Shown here one piece after another: positions 63,833-64,000 of a stretch of 64,000 nucleotides of DNA. Under the pieces are notes generated by a model. The model did no database searches and was not told the DNA's origin. It saw only the letters and a list, made by a program, of their open reading frames with translations. Position numbers and translations under genes: made by a program. Location of the stretch: contig NZ_JACHIP010000013.1 of assembly GCF_014203275.1 (NCBI RefSeq), positions 1 to 64,000 of the forward strand, written 5' to 3'. Positions within the stretch are counted from its first letter, which is position 1. Every line of letters begins with the position of its first letter. Source of the DNA: Granulicella aggregans. Its GTDB lineage: Bacteria > Acidobacteriota > Terriglobia > Terriglobales > Acidobacteriaceae.

Positions 63833-64000
63833 ATGACGGGACCAAACGATTCTAAGCCGAATGCGGAGCAGAACAACGGATGCGCAGTTCCACACGCTCA
63901 CTGAGGGCAGCCTGCACAGCCCCCGACCGCAGCCAAGCCCAATCTGGACTTCGAACCGATCACTGAAAAACGCCTTACGTCAACCACAAGGAACAGATTC
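63833..64000 (+). pseudogene. Gene start at right edge, interrupted by TGA at codon 24
   Basis: ATG 63833 is preceded by GGAG with eight bases spacing. The frame encodes MTGPNDSKPNAEQNNGCAVP HAH, then TGA (63902-63904), then in the same frame GQPAQPPTAAKPNLDFEPIT EKRLTSTTRNRF up to the window edge. The composition does not change across the stop, so the frame looks like one protein with a nonsense codon. I cannot name the family. It is possible that the true start lies after the stop at a non-ATG codon. Confidence 0.4.

Noticed and set aside
1..64000. CRISPR arrays, tRNA or rRNA genes, prophage
   Set aside because: No spaced direct repeats, no cloverleaf-type sequences and no structural phage genes were seen on reading either strand.

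Overview
The window looks like a chromosomal segment of a soil Acidobacteriota (class Terriglobia; Edaphobacter, Granulicella or Terriglobus would fit). The reasons are a TonB receptor with the VDALQEFRVQSS plug signature, a HTH/TPR regulator, acidobacterial-type membrane and secreted proteins, and several large secreted glycoside hydrolases. Placement below class is inference. No tRNA, rRNA, CRISPR array or replication origin was recognised.

Region 1 (1-11.0 kb) is a lasso-peptide locus. On the plus strand a TonB-dependent receptor (cut by the left edge) is followed by an Atxe2-type lasso isopeptidase. Facing them on the minus strand is an operon: PqqD/B1 leader-binding protein, APH-fold kinase, B2 transglutaminase-like protease, asparagine-synthetase-like cyclase, and last a 44-residue ORF (5002-5136) that I read as the precursor. 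A 548-residue regulator with two HTH/S24-like halves lies upstream. There is no ABC exporter. The layout suggests a peptide that is made, released, re-imported and opened; the kinase is the unusual part.

Region 2 (11-32 kb) is accessory and partly decayed. It holds IS3 and IS110 fragments, a secreted GH2 beta-galactosidase followed by a GH43 remnant, a PAS-GGDEF-EAL protein, a fused monooxygenase-alpha/beta hydrolase, a double methyltransferase, two paralogous small unknown genes with an RHH-like gene between them, broken threonine dehydratase, ArsR and AbiEii genes, and regulator/target pairs with visible palindromic operators (TetR/VOC, MarR/dehalogenase-like hydrolase).

Region 3 (32-48 kb) carries a TPR lipoprotein-like protein, a minus-strand run (SDR, ABA4-like and two further membrane/secreted proteins), an HD hydrolase, TetR, AraC and HxlR regulators, an MBL hydrolase, a flavodoxin-fold oxidoreductase, a GNAT protein, a TetR-controlled Lnt-like gene and a chorismate mutase. 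Several genes are split by single frameshifts, and three of these lie at short G runs, so consensus errors are possible.

Region 4 (48-64 kb) has a frameshifted diguanylate cyclase; a minus-strand carbohydrate module (GH43, beta-propeller, GH2, serine hydrolase); a decayed IS3-family element carrying a perfect 34-bp palindrome; a secreted unknown protein; a HTH/TPR regulator; an IS110 C-terminal fragment; and a gene start at the right edge that is interrupted by TGA.
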